A stretch of DNA of 64,000 bases. It comes from Stutzerimonas stutzeri. GTDB taxonomy: Bacteria; Pseudomonadota; Gammaproteobacteria; Pseudomonadales; Pseudomonadaceae. Within the stretch, counting starts at the first letter, position 1, and each line of letters opens with the position of its first letter. This document shows, piece after piece, positions 17,057-25,531 of the stretch. Where the stretch lies: assembly GCA_002339675.1 (NCBI GenBank), contig DDKB01000017.1, positions 738,124 through 802,123 of the forward strand, read 5' to 3'. A model generated the notes under the pieces. That model had not been told where the DNA came from and ran no database searches. It worked only from the letters and a program-made list of their open reading frames with translations. The translations under genes and the position numbers were made by a program.

Positions 17057-17734
17057 TCATGACCTAAACAACCGACTGTACTGCCGCTCATGCCCCATGC
17101 TCATCAGCGCCAGCCCAATGGCGGCGCTGCCCCAGTGCTCCGGCTCGATGGTCGTTGCGTCGTGCTGGGCCTGTTGCAGTGTGGGGAGCAACTGCGAAGT
17201 CAGGCGTTGCGCCGCCTGCTGGCCCAGCGGCAGGGTTTTCATCAACACCGCCAGCTGGTTTTCCAGCCAGCCCCAGAGCCAGGCGGCCAATGCATCCTCG
17301 GGGCTGATGCCCCAGGCACGCGCGGATAAGGCCCAGCCGAGGGCGAGGCCCGGTTCGTCGGTGCGTTGAAACAGGGCGCGGGCCGGGGCGTCGAGTTCGG
17401 GCAGGTTGTCCAGCAGTTGCTTCAGTGAATAGCCCATTTGCCGGCTTTCCAGCCGCAGCTCGCGGGTTTCGCGGCTGGCGCGATGGCAGCCGGCGAGGCG
17501 CTCCAGTTCGTCCCATTGCTCAGCCGCGGCAGCTTGGCAGTGCGCGCGCAGCAACGGGGCTTCGAAGCGCGCCAGGTTCAATAAAAGCTGGTCGGCCAGC
17601 CAGCGGCGCGCGCTGCTCTCGTCATGCACGATCTGCTGCTCGACGGCCATTTCCAGGCCCTGCGAATAGCTGTAGCCGCCGATCGGCAATTGCGGGCTGG
17701 CGAGCCGCAGCAGCGCGAAGGCAGCCGGGGTCAC
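17057..17734 (-). CDS. ureF: Urease accessory protein UreF
   Basis: 225 residues. It has the N-terminal LLRLASPQLPIGGYSYSQGLE signature of UreF and an all-helical body; the C-terminal MGHERQYSRLFRS matches the conserved tail needed for contact with UreD/UreG. UreF is the activator linking UreG GTP hydrolysis to nickel insertion. It starts with GTG inside a 4-bp GTGA overlap with the ureE stop, so the two are translationally coupled. Confidence 0.96.
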   Translation of the reverse strand: MTPAAFALLRLASPQLPIGGYSYSQGLEMAVEQQIVHDESSARRWLADQLLLNLARFEAPLLRAHCQAAAAEQWDELERLAGCHRASRETRELRLESRQMGYSLKQLLDNLPELDAPARALFQRTDEPGLALGWALSARAWGISPEDALAAWLWGWLENQLAVLMKTLPLGQQAAQRLTSQLLPTLQQAQHDATTIEPEHWGSAAIGLALMSMGHERQYSRLFRS

Positions 17735-18231
17735 GTGCGCACGCCAAACTGATGCAGGCGCGGCGCGTAGCTGAATTCCGCTTCGCCTGCATGGGAGTGG
17801 TGATGGCCACCACCGTAGGCGCCGTGCTCCGGCTGGAAGGGTGCCTCGATGGCTTCGACGCTGGCACCCAGCTGCAGCAGCATGTCTTTCAACACGTAGT
17901 CGTCGAGCAGGCGCAGCCAGCCAGCGCCGATCTGCAGCGCCACGTGACGATTACCCAGGTGATAGGCGGCACGGGTCAGCTCGAATGCACTGCTGCAGGT
18001 CACATGCAGCAACTTTTCGGTGCGGGCCTGCACACGGACGATGCGGCCGTCTTGGGCGCGCAGACATTCGCCATCCTGCAGTGGGGGTTGGCCGCGTTCG
18101 AGAAACAGGCCAACTTCTTCCCCGGCAGTAGTGAAACAGCGTAGGCGGGATTTGCTACGCGCTTCGTAAGTCAGCGCCAGTTCGGCGTCGGCCTGTGCTT
18201 GCGCGGAGGCGCGGTGATGGATGACCAGCAT
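17731..18231 (-). CDS. ureE: Urease accessory nickel chaperone UreE
   Basis: 166 residues. An N-terminal peptide-binding domain (VGLFLERGQPPLQDGECL) is followed by a metal-binding domain with GNRHVALQI, whose conserved His is the dimer nickel ligand. There is a His-rich stretch HGAYGGGHHHSHAGEAEF near the C-terminus. UreE delivers Ni(II) to the UreG/UreF/UreD-urease complex. The ATG at 18231 is chosen because a predicted sigma-54 promoter lies at 18270-18284, placing longer in-frame starts upstream of the transcript. First gene of ureE-ureF-ureG-hupE. Confidence 0.95.
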   Translation of the reverse strand: MLVIHHRASAQAQADAELALTYEARSKSRLRCFTTAGEEVGLFLERGQPPLQDGECLRAQDGRIVRVQARTEKLLHVTCSSAFELTRAAYHLGNRHVALQIGAGWLRLLDDYVLKDMLLQLGASVEAIEAPFQPEHGAYGGGHHHSHAGEAEFSYAPRLHQFGVRT

Positions 18232-18269
18232 GGGCGAGGCGGTTCCGGTGGGACGAGACCTTGAGCAGA

Positions 18270-18284
18270 GCAAGGCCCTTGCCA
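18270..18284 (-). promoter_or_regulatory. Predicted sigma-54 promoter for ureEFG
   Basis: On the minus strand it reads TGGCAAGGGCCTTGC, 14 of 15 matches to TGGCACGNNNNTTGC with exact GG/GC spacing. The predicted start of transcription is near 18258, about 27 nt before the ureE ATG. The sequence is also nearly palindromic, so chance or a hairpin role cannot be wholly excluded. Confidence 0.7.
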
Positions 18285-18350
18285 ACCGGCTACATCCGGC
18301 GCCACGCGTCGCGTCAATGCACGCCATGCCAGAAAATGGCGCCTGGCGAT

Positions 18351-18367
18351 GGCACCGACATGGTGCG
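18351..18367. promoter_or_regulatory. Predicted NtrC-binding site 1 upstream of ureE
   Basis: GCACC-GACAT-GGTGC is a perfect dyad matching the NtrC consensus core GCACC-N5-GGTGC. It lies about 75 bp upstream of the -24 element of the ureE promoter. Confidence 0.7.
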
Positions 18368-18380
18368 TGCAAATGAGCAA

Positions 18381-18397
18381 GGCACCACCACTGTGCA
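18381..18397. promoter_or_regulatory. Predicted NtrC-binding site 2 upstream of ureE
   Basis: GCACC-ACCAC-TGTGC has one mismatch to the dyad. It is centred exactly 30 bp (about three helical turns) from site 1, the same-face arrangement typical of tandem NtrC enhancer sites. Confidence 0.6.
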
Positions 18398-18398
18398 C

Positions 18399-18902
18399 TC
18401 AGTGCAGGGCGCGCACCATATACACCGCCGGAATCTGGTAGCTGGCCAGGTTGTCGACCTGCGGCGCGTCGAGCTCGTCGTGCGCGGCGTAGCCGAGGCG
18501 CGACCAGAAGGCTTCGGATTCCTGCACCGATACCAGCGCGGAATAGCGCAGCTGCTGGGTGCGGGCCTGCTCGAAGTTTTTGCGCACCAGCGCTGGGCCG
18601 ATGCCACGCCCGCTGGCCCGGCGGGCGACGGCCAGGTCGTGCAGATAGAGGCAGTCGGCTTCGGCATGAGGCTGGAATTCGCCGTCCAGTGGGGTCACTT
18701 TGCCGACGCGCGAGTGGTAGGCGAAGAGGTAGGCGCAGACGCCCTGGTCGTCCTCGGCCACCCAGGCCAGCTGCGGACAGGCCGCCAGCCGGGCTCGGAT
18801 CACCGCTTCGTCCTCGAGGACCTCGGCGGCGTAGGATTCTTCCTGAATCGCCATCACGGCAGGAATGTCACGCGCCTGCATCGCTCTCAACTGAAACATC
18901 AT
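18399..18902 (-). CDS. GNAT-family N-acetyltransferase
   Basis: About 167 residues with the GNAT fold: N-terminal LRAMQARDIPAVMAIQEESY, strand-4 LHDLAVARRASGRGIGPALV (acetyl-CoA pyrophosphate loop with the R/Q-x-x-G-x-G/A pattern), and a C-terminal SEAFWSRLGY segment. The substrate is unknown. The frame is open to 18956; ATG codons at 18902/18899 give the typical start, but neither has a strong Shine-Dalgarno. Its 3' end abuts the ureE regulatory region. Confidence 0.8.
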   Translation of the reverse strand: MMFQLRAMQARDIPAVMAIQEESYAAEVLEDEAVIRARLAACPQLAWVAEDDQGVCAYLFAYHSRVGKVTPLDGEFQPHAEADCLYLHDLAVARRASGRGIGPALVRKNFEQARTQQLRYSALVSVQESEAFWSRLGYAAHDELDAPQVDNLASYQIPAVYMVRALH

Positions 18903-19105
18903 CACTACTCGAACGGACTCGGGCCGCCTGGCGTCCCGGGAAGGGCTGGCGATCATACGCGAGGCCGTATGACAAAGTGAGTGGCCCGACGAACCGCCGC
19001 CCGGGCCGCGTGGCCGGCGCGTCGCCTGACCACATCGGACGACTGACGAACCTGCTTTTTACGGGCATAATTCTTAGGTTGCTACCTATTGTCGCGGTCA
19101 CTGCC

Positions 19106-19978
19106 TTGAACAACACTCACCGGCCCCTGCTTGGCGTCCTGCTCATCCTGGCTTCCTGCCTCACGCTGGCCAGCCACGACGGCCTGTCCAAGCATCTGAC
19201 GCAGCTGTATCCCGTGTTCCTGGTGATCTGGGCGCGCTACCTCGCCCAGACCACGCTGATGTTCACGCTCTTCACCCCGCGCATGGGGCGACGGGTATTC
19301 CATACCTTGCGGCCGAGATTGCAGGTCTGCCGTGGCCTGAGCCTGGTCTGCGTGAGCATGCTGTTCATCAGCGGGCTGAGCTACATCCCGCTGGCCGAGG
19401 CGACCGCCGTCATCTTCCTCACGCCGCTGCTGGTGACCATCGCTTCGGCGCTGCTCGGCGAGCGGGTCACCCGCAGCCAGTGGCTGGCGGTCGGCTGCGG
19501 TCTGATCGGGGTGATGATCATCGTGCGCCCGGGCGGCGCGCTGTTCACGCCGGCCATTCTGCTGCCCTTCGGTGCGGCGCTGAGCTTTACCGTCTACCAG
19601 CTCATCACCCGCCGACTTGCCGCGACGGATCATCCGGTCACCAGCAACTTCATCACCAGTCTGGTGGGCAGCTTGGTGATGAGCGTGCTGGTGATCTTCA
19701 ACTGGCAGACGCCGTCTCTGCATGATGCGCTGCTCATGGCGGCGCTCGGTGCCATGGCCATGAGCGGCCATCTGCTGCTGACCAATGCGTTCCGCTTCGC
19801 CAGTGCGGCCGCGCTAGCGCCGTTCACCTATTCGCAGATCATCTTCGCCGGTGTCGTGGGCCTGATCGCCTTTGGCCACACGCCGGATACCGGCGCCATT
19901 GCCGGCATGGCCATCATCATCGCCAGCGGGCTGGTGATGGCCTGGGTGCAGGGACGCCAACCGCGTCCGCGCCTCTGA
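19106..19978 (+). CDS. DMT-superfamily (EamA) transporter
   Basis: About 290 residues with ten predicted transmembrane helices in two EamA repeats. Typical blocks are LILASCLTLASHDGLSKHL, YIPLAEATAVIFLTPLLVTIASALLGERV and GLIGVMIIVRPG in the first repeat, and APFTYSQIIFAGVVGLIAFGHTP in the second. The family exports small metabolites, often amino acids. No ATG fits the N-terminus; a TTG at 19106 is chosen, with another TTG at 19079 possible. The first 10 residues are therefore uncertain. Confidence 0.8.
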   Translation: MNNTHRPLLGVLLILASCLTLASHDGLSKHLTQLYPVFLVIWARYLAQTTLMFTLFTPRMGRRVFHTLRPRLQVCRGLSLVCVSMLFISGLSYIPLAEATAVIFLTPLLVTIASALLGERVTRSQWLAVGCGLIGVMIIVRPGGALFTPAILLPFGAALSFTVYQLITRRLAATDHPVTSNFITSLVGSLVMSVLVIFNWQTPSLHDALLMAALGAMAMSGHLLLTNAFRFASAAALAPFTYSQIIFAGVVGLIAFGHTPDTGAIAGMAIIIASGLVMAWVQGRQPRPRL

Positions 19979-20073
19979 ACGACCACGGGCGCGTCGGCAT
20001 GTCCGGCGCCTTACTTATCCAGACCAGACGGGGGCGACTCGACCCCTTGCGTGCGATTCATCAGGAAAAACCC

Positions 20074-20937
20074 ATGCACCGTATTTCTCACCACACCCTG
20101 CGCAACGACTTCCGCCAGCTGCTGGCCTCTGACCGCTGCTACCACACCGCATCGGTGTTCGACCCGATGTCGGCGCGCATCGCCGCTGACCTGCAGTTCG
20201 AGGTCGGCATCCTCGGCGGCTCGGTGGCCTCGTTGCAGGTCCTGGCCGCGCCGGACTTCGCCCTGATCACGCTCAGCGAGTTCGTCGAGCAGGCGACCCG
20301 CATCGGCCGCGTTTCACGCCTGCCGATCATCGCCGACGCCGACCATGGCTACGGCAACGCGCTCAACGTGATGCGCACCGTGGTCGAACTGGAGCGCGCC
20401 GGGATCGCCGCGCTGACCATCGAGGATACGCTGCTGCCGGCCAAGTTCGGGCGCAAGTCCACCGACCTGATCGGCATGTTCGAAGCGGTCGGCAAGATTC
20501 GCGCAGCGCTGGAAGCACGCATCGACCCGGAGCTGGCGATCATCGCGCGGACGAACGCCGGTGTGATCGGCCTGGAAGAGGTGATCGCGCGGGTGCAGGC
20601 CTACGAGGCGGCCGGTGCGGACGCCATCTGCCTGGTCGGCATCGAGGATTTCGAACAGCTGGAGCAGGTCGCCGAGAAGCTCAGCGTGCCGCTGATGCTG
20701 GTGACCTATGGCAACCCTCAACTGCGCGACAACGCGCGCCTGGCGGAGCTGGGCGTGCGCATCGTGGTCAACGGTCATGCGGCCTACTTCGCCGCGATCA
20801 AGGCCACCTACGACTGCCTGCGTGAACAGCGCCAGATCGATGCGTCGGACCTGAACGCCTCGCAGTTGTCGGTCAAGTACTCGACCGCCGAGGAGTACAT
20901 GGTCTGGGCCGAGGAGTACATGCAGGTCAAGGAATGA
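20074..20937 (+). CDS. Oxaloacetate decarboxylase (PEP mutase/isocitrate lyase superfamily)
   Basis: 287 residues, the same length as P. aeruginosa PA4872, a structurally characterised oxaloacetate decarboxylase. TIM-barrel motifs are visible: HTASVFDPMSARIAADLQ, ADADHGYGNALNVMRTV with the metal-binding Asp residues, IEDTLLPAKFG, and IIARTNAG. The PEP mutase/lyase catalytic loop Cys signature (KKCGH type) is absent, which fits decarboxylase rather than methylisocitrate lyase. The ATG at 20074 follows AGGAAA. It is followed after 50 bp by an MFS gene on the same strand. Confidence 0.88.
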   Translation: MHRISHHTLRNDFRQLLASDRCYHTASVFDPMSARIAADLQFEVGILGGSVASLQVLAAPDFALITLSEFVEQATRIGRVSRLPIIADADHGYGNALNVMRTVVELERAGIAALTIEDTLLPAKFGRKSTDLIGMFEAVGKIRAALEARIDPELAIIARTNAGVIGLEEVIARVQAYEAAGADAICLVGIEDFEQLEQVAEKLSVPLMLVTYGNPQLRDNARLAELGVRIVVNGHAAYFAAIKATYDCLREQRQIDASDLNASQLSVKYSTAEEYMVWAEEYMQVKE

Positions 20938-20987
20938 CCCCAAGGCCCTGAGCGCGTCACCCCTTTTCCCTTGCCAGCGGAGATCCG

Positions 20988-22157
20988 ATGAGCCCACGCC
21001 TGCTGACCTTCATGGTGGCCTTTGCCGCGTTTCTCGGGCCCTTCACGCAGACGGTCTATGCGCCGATCCTGCCGGAGCTGGGCGAGGCGCTGCAGACCAC
21101 GCCGTTCCTGATCAACCTGAGCATCTCGATCTTCACCTTCGTGCTGGCGTTCATGCAGATCGTCTACGGGCCGCTGGTCGACCGCACGGGACGCAAGCGC
21201 ACCCTGCTGGCGGGGCTGACGATCTACATCGTCGCCTCGCTCGGCTGCTTTGCCTCGCAGAGCATCGAGCTGCTGCTGGTGTTTCGCGCGCTGCAGGCGG
21301 TGGGCATCGCCGCCGGCGCGGTGGTGGCGGTGACGGTGATTGGCGACCGCTTCGATGGCGCCGAGCGCGGCCGGGCGATGGGCTCGTTCCAGATGATGGT
21401 AGCGCTGGGGCCGGTGGTCGGTCCGGTGGTGGGTGGCTTTCTCGGCGAACACCTGGACTTCCACTACGTGTTCCTGCTGCTGGCGCTGGTCGGCTGCGTG
21501 GCGCTGCTGAGCAATGCAATCTGGCTTCGCGAGACCCGCCCCGCCGGCGGGCCGCCGCGGGCGTTCCACCCGGTGCAATACCTGGAGGTGCTGCGCGATC
21601 GGCAGGGGCTGGCGATCATGCTGCTGAGCTTCGTGCAGTACTACGCCTTCTATAACTACCTGGTGTTCATGCCGCGGCTGCTGGGCAGCGTCTACGGCCT
21701 GAGCGCGAGCGAGAAGGGCCTGGTCTTCCTGCCCCTGTCGATCGCCGTGGTCATCGGCAGCTTCTGCGGCGGCCGCCTGCTGGGGCGCTGGCGGGCACGC
21801 CCGATGCTGCTGATCACGGCGCTGCTCAATGCGCTCAGCCTCCTGCTGTTTCTCGTCGTCGCGCCGCTCTCGCTCGTTGCGCTGGTGGTGGCGGTATCAG
21901 CGTTCGGGCTGTTTCTTGGCCTGTCGCTGCCGGTGCAGACCAGCCTGCTGATGGACCTCTACCAGCACAATCGCGCCACAGCAGTGGGCAGTTACAACTT
22001 CTTTCGCTTCATGGGCATGGCCACCGGGCCGGTGCTCGGCTCCTGGCTGTATCAGGACGGCCGTCTGGGCGTGCTGTACGGCTTCGCCGCAACGGCCTTC
22101 CTCCTGGCCGTCTGGCACGCACGGCTGCGCTTCAGGCAGGCCGCCCCGGGGCGCTAG
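20988..22157 (+). CDS. MFS transporter, Bcr/CflA-type drug exporter
   Basis: 389 residues and 12 predicted membrane helices. Motif A is GPLVDRTGRKRTLLAG between helices 2 and 3; the antiporter motif C region is ALGPVVGPVVGGFLGE in helix 5. Both are typical of the DHA1 Bcr/CflA subfamily of proton-coupled drug or metabolite exporters. A GGAG site precedes the ATG. It may be co-transcribed with the oxaloacetate decarboxylase gene. Its stop overlaps by 4 bp the end of the convergent porin-like gene. Confidence 0.87.
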   Translation: MSPRLLTFMVAFAAFLGPFTQTVYAPILPELGEALQTTPFLINLSISIFTFVLAFMQIVYGPLVDRTGRKRTLLAGLTIYIVASLGCFASQSIELLLVFRALQAVGIAAGAVVAVTVIGDRFDGAERGRAMGSFQMMVALGPVVGPVVGGFLGEHLDFHYVFLLLALVGCVALLSNAIWLRETRPAGGPPRAFHPVQYLEVLRDRQGLAIMLLSFVQYYAFYNYLVFMPRLLGSVYGLSASEKGLVFLPLSIAVVIGSFCGGRLLGRWRARPMLLITALLNALSLLLFLVVAPLSLVALVVAVSAFGLFLGLSLPVQTSLLMDLYQHNRATAVGSYNFFRFMGMATGPVLGSWLYQDGRLGVLYGFAATAFLLAVWHARLRFRQAAPGR

Positions 22158-22873
22158 AACAACGCCCGTTCGGCCTTGAACATGAAATAGCTTTCGCAGT
22201 AGGCGTTCTGCCCGGCATATACCCCGCACTCGCGCCCGCGCAGGTTCGAGTCGGTGTAGGACAGGTCCATGCGCAGCCCCAGCCATGGACGCGAGAGGTT
22301 CAATGACCAGTCGTTGAACACCTCGACGCTGCCTCCCGGGTGGTACAGGGGGCTGTCCATGGAATGGCTTGCGTATTTGAACCGCAGGTCGACGTCCAGC
22401 GGGGTGACGCTGCCCAGTTCCAGCAGCAGCGTGCTATCGGTGCGCCCCGGCGAGCTGCTCAGCGCGCCGCCCAGGCGGCTGCCGGCCAGGTTGAAGCCTG
22501 CATAGAGTTCGTGACGGTCGGCATTTTCCAGCTCGGGAAAGCTGTAGCGGATCACCCCCAGCTCGTAGCCTGGGGCGCTGTCGAAGCGATGCTGGACGTA
22601 GCCCACGTAGCTGTCGAGTTCCAGCTGGTTGCCCTCGACGATGCCCATGCTGGGCGCCCACTGGCCGACGTACCAGCCGCTGCTGTGGGTAAGGTCCAGC
22701 CCACCGCTAAAGGTGCTGGCGGCAATTGGGTTGACCAACCCCTGCGCCATGCTTCGGGTCGGCAGGGTGCCGAGTTTGAGGTCGAATTGTCCGAGGTCGC
22801 GCTCGACGACCTCAGGCTGGCTGGCGCATCCGCTCAGCACCATGACCAGCGCCGTCAGGATCTTCTTGTTCAT
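22154..22873 (-). CDS. TorF-family putative porin, lipoprotein form
   Basis: 239 residues starting MNKKILTALVMVLSGCAS, a type-II signal peptide with lipobox LSGC. The body fits the gcw_chp/TorF pattern: SGGLDLTHSSGWYVGQWAPSMG, LDSYVGYVQHRF, YELGVIRYSFPE, HELYAGFNLAGS, and a C-terminal strand ending in Phe (KAERALF), as in outer-membrane beta-barrels. A lipidated N-terminus on this family is unusual as far as I know. The function is unproven. The frame is open well upstream, but the lipobox fixes the start. Confidence 0.75.
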   Translation of the reverse strand: MNKKILTALVMVLSGCASQPEVVERDLGQFDLKLGTLPTRSMAQGLVNPIAASTFSGGLDLTHSSGWYVGQWAPSMGIVEGNQLELDSYVGYVQHRFDSAPGYELGVIRYSFPELENADRHELYAGFNLAGSRLGGALSSSPGRTDSTLLLELGSVTPLDVDLRFKYASHSMDSPLYHPGGSVEVFNDWSLNLSRPWLGLRMDLSYTDSNLRGRECGVYAGQNAYCESYFMFKAERALF

Positions 22874-23150
22874 CACCGCATCCCTGGGGGTGTGTTGGCA
22901 GACAGCCGCAACGCGGCCACGAGCAGCAGACCCTTGGTCCGATACGTCTGGACCGGGCCTTTCGCCGCCCGACCGGAGTGCAAGGATAGACAATGAGTCT
23001 CTTTGGGGAGTCCCGCTCGTCGTTTTGACGCCATTGGATCGACGGATGGCGCCGTTGCGCTGGCGTCCCTGCCGGCTGCTGGCGCACTGAACGGCCCCGC
23101 CCGGCCACGCTCCAATGCAGAACAGCATCAGCAGAATGCCGGAGGTCGCG

Positions 23151-23417
23151 ATGGCTACGGGTTGGGCAAACGAAGGGGCGGTTCAGGATCAGATCGACAG
23201 CACCATCGAGGACGCTGTGCAGCGGGCCCGCAGCCGGCTCGGTCACGGCGAGAGCCTGGCGCGCTGCGAGGAATGCGATGCAAAGATTCCCGAAGCGCGG
23301 CGCCAGGCGGTCCCGGGCGTGCGGCTGTGTGTGAAATGCCAGACCGAACTGGACAAGCACGAAGCGAAGTTCAGCGGCTACAACCGCCGCGGCAGCAAGG
23401 ACAGCCAATTGCGCTGA
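23151..23417 (+). CDS. DksA/TraR C4-type zinc-finger protein (YbiI-like)
   Basis: 88 residues, the same size as E. coli YbiI. An N-terminal helical pair (VQDQIDSTIEDAVQRARSRL) is followed by a C4 zinc finger CEEC...CVKC (about residues 51-75). The long coiled coil with the DxxDxA tip seen in full DksA is lacking, so a direct ppGpp co-factor role is uncertain. The ATG at 23151 follows a strong GGAGG site; an upstream in-frame ATG at 23115 is less likely. Confidence 0.85.
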   Translation: MATGWANEGAVQDQIDSTIEDAVQRARSRLGHGESLARCEECDAKIPEARRQAVPGVRLCVKCQTELDKHEAKFSGYNRRGSKDSQLR

Positions 23418-23486
23418 GCGTCAGGCATGGCCGGTGCGTGGGGGTGGGCTTTGCAACGGCGCTGAACCCTGGCTGCGTGGGGCGGA

Positions 23487-23516
23487 GGCGTTCGCGAGCG
23501 AGTTCGCTCCTACGGG
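23487..23516. repeat. Single REP-like palindrome
   Basis: The stretch GTTCGCGAGCGAGTTCGCTC followed by CTAC resembles the widespread Pseudomonas REP unit (GAGCGAGCTCGCTC...TCCTAC type). It is located between the DksA-like gene and the GAF histidine kinase. Confidence 0.6.
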
Positions 23517-23631
23517 GCGGGGCGGAGCAGCCAGGCGGGGCAGGTTAGCCAGGGGCGGTCGGCCCGGTTCAGCGCGACGAACGGCCCGTGATAAAGTGCT
23601 TGCCCTCTACAGGCGCGGCGATGACACCTGC

Positions 23632-24819
23632 ATGAACCGATCGATAACCGACGACATTTCGGCGATCAGCCGGATCAATGCCGTACCGGCGATTCTCCAG
23701 GTCATTTCCGAGACCACCGGACTGCGGTTCGCCGCGGTCGCGCGGGTGACGGAGGATACCTGGACGGCCTGCGCGGTGCTCGACCGGATCAACTTCGGCC
23801 TGCAGGTCGGCGGCGAGCTGGACGTGACCACCACGCTGTGCCATGAAATCCACGCCTCCCACGAAACCATCATCATCAGCAAGGCGAGTGATGATTCGCG
23901 TTACTGCACGCACCAAACGCCCCGCCTGTATGGCTTCGAGAGCTATGTCTCGACCCCTGTGTTTCGTACCGACGGCAGCTTTTTCGGCACCGTCTGCGCG
24001 CTCGATCCGCGGCCGGCCAAGCTTTCGGAAATGCCGATCCAGACGATGATGGAGTCGTTCGCCAAGTTGCTGGCCATCCAGCTGGAGGCCGAAGAACAGT
24101 TCGAGGCGACCGAGGCGGCATTGCTCGATGCGCAGCAGACGGCCGAATTGCGCGAGCAGTTCATCGCCCTGCTCGGACACGACCTGCGCAACCCGCTGTC
24201 GTCGATCCTGTCCGGGGCGCAGCTGTTGATGAAGCGCTCGGCGGATGCCTCGATCAACGGCATCGCCGCGCACATGCTCACCGCCACGCGGCGCGCTTCA
24301 CGCCTGGTGGATGACGTGCTGGACTTCGCCCGTGGGCGTCTGGGCCACGGCATTCCGTTGCAACGCCGCGACTGCGCGGACCTGCACATCGTCCTCACGC
24401 ATATCGTCTCGGAGATGCAGAGCGCCCATCCGCAGCGCGCGATCGATGCCGAGATTGCTACGCTGGACGGGGTCCGTTGCGATGCGGACCGGCTCGCACA
24501 GCTGCTGTCCAACCTGCTGGCCAATGCGCTGGTGCACGGTGCGGCCGATGGCCGGGTTCGGGTGCGCGCCGTGATCGAGCAGCAGCAGCTCGTGCTGTCG
24601 GTGAACAACCAGGGCGATCCGATCCCGGCGGACCGCCTGGCGCAGCTGTTCAAGCCTTATTGGCGCGAGGCGTCGAGCACGCAGTCGGGGCTCGGCCTGG
24701 GCCTGTACATTGCCCAGGAGATTGCCGTGTCGCATGGCGGCAGCATGCAGGTCACCTCGACTGCCGAGGCGGGCACCACCTTTACCTTCAGCATGCCGGT
24801 CACCGCCTCGCTCGCTTAG
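23632..24819 (+). CDS. GAF-domain sensor histidine kinase (soluble)
   Basis: 395 residues without membrane segments. A GAF domain (about 15-165, ending VSTPVFRTDGSFFGTVCALDP) is followed by a HisKA domain with H-box LLGHDLRNPLSSI and a HATPase domain with N-box LLSNLLANALVHG and G2 GLGLGLYIAQEI. The G1 region reads NNQGDPIPAD rather than DxGxG, as in a subset of these kinases. It is a cytoplasmic sensor with no response regulator gene adjacent, so it is an orphan. The start is the ATG giving the GAF N-terminus; the frame opens about 200 bp earlier. Confidence 0.87.
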   Translation: MNRSITDDISAISRINAVPAILQVISETTGLRFAAVARVTEDTWTACAVLDRINFGLQVGGELDVTTTLCHEIHASHETIIISKASDDSRYCTHQTPRLYGFESYVSTPVFRTDGSFFGTVCALDPRPAKLSEMPIQTMMESFAKLLAIQLEAEEQFEATEAALLDAQQTAELREQFIALLGHDLRNPLSSILSGAQLLMKRSADASINGIAAHMLTATRRASRLVDDVLDFARGRLGHGIPLQRRDCADLHIVLTHIVSEMQSAHPQRAIDAEIATLDGVRCDADRLAQLLSNLLANALVHGAADGRVRVRAVIEQQQLVLSVNNQGDPIPADRLAQLFKPYWREASSTQSGLGLGLYIAQEIAVSHGGSMQVTSTAEAGTTFTFSMPVTASLA

Positions 24820-25262
24820 GCGGGCTCGGCTTTCATCAGGTCGTAGGCGCCGAGGTAGGCGCCGGCGAGCTGGCTTTTCTGGCGCTCGCTGAGCAACTTG
24901 CCCGCCATCTGGAAGAACTTGTGCTCTTCTTCCTGCAGGTGGTGGTGGACCTTGTCCGACAGTTTGCGCGCATGGGCGAGCCAGCTTGGGCTGCTGGGGT
25001 CGGTGGCTTCGAGCGCCTCGATCATTTCGTCCATTTCGTGGTGCTCGGCGATGGCGTGGCGGGACAGGTCCACGCCATCGTCGTCATGCATCAGCGGAAT
25101 GTAGAAATGCCGTTCCTCGGCGACCGAGTGGACCCAGAGTTCCTGCTTGAGCTGGGCGAACAGGGCCTGGCGCTCGTCGCTGTCGCCCTGGGTCTGGACC
25201 AGGCGCTCGGACAGCTCGCGCTGGATGTCGTGACTCAGGCGCAGCGCTTCGAAAATCAGCAT
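24816..25262 (-). CDS. Hemerythrin-like (HHE) domain protein
   Basis: 148 residues, an all-helical HHE protein. Candidate di-iron ligands are H in RLSHDIQ, the HSVAEERHFYIPL segment, EHHEMDEMI and HHHLQEEEHKFF. Such proteins bind oxygen or act in redox/nitrosative stress. Its stop overlaps the stop of the convergent histidine kinase by 4 bp. The ATG choice is uncertain by a few codons. Confidence 0.85.
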   Translation of the reverse strand: MLIFEALRLSHDIQRELSERLVQTQGDSDERQALFAQLKQELWVHSVAEERHFYIPLMHDDDGVDLSRHAIAEHHEMDEMIEALEATDPSSPSWLAHARKLSDKVHHHLQEEEHKFFQMAGKLLSERQKSQLAGAYLGAYDLMKAEPA

Positions 25263-25531
25263 GACGACGTTTCCTCTTCCATGGGATGGTGGGCGTCTGA
25301 CAGGTGCCTGCGCGCCGAGTGCCACCTGGGGCGGCTTTATTTACGGACCTCGGCAACCGCAGGCGCGAGCTTGCTCAAGAATGGCGACGCCGCGCCGGCA
25401 GCGTTCGACGAGGCGCGACGGCGGGTTGGACGGCCAGTTGGCCGAGGCCTTGGGTACCGCCCGTTGATGGGCGGAGCCCACCGAGTCTGCATACCCGCAC
25501 GTCTGTTCAGGCGCCGGCCCCGGCGTTCGGC

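Noticed and set aside
16179..17060. Open frames on both strands between ureF and ureG
   Set aside because: They lie in the inverted-repeat arms and mirror each other; there is no start-site support and no domain.
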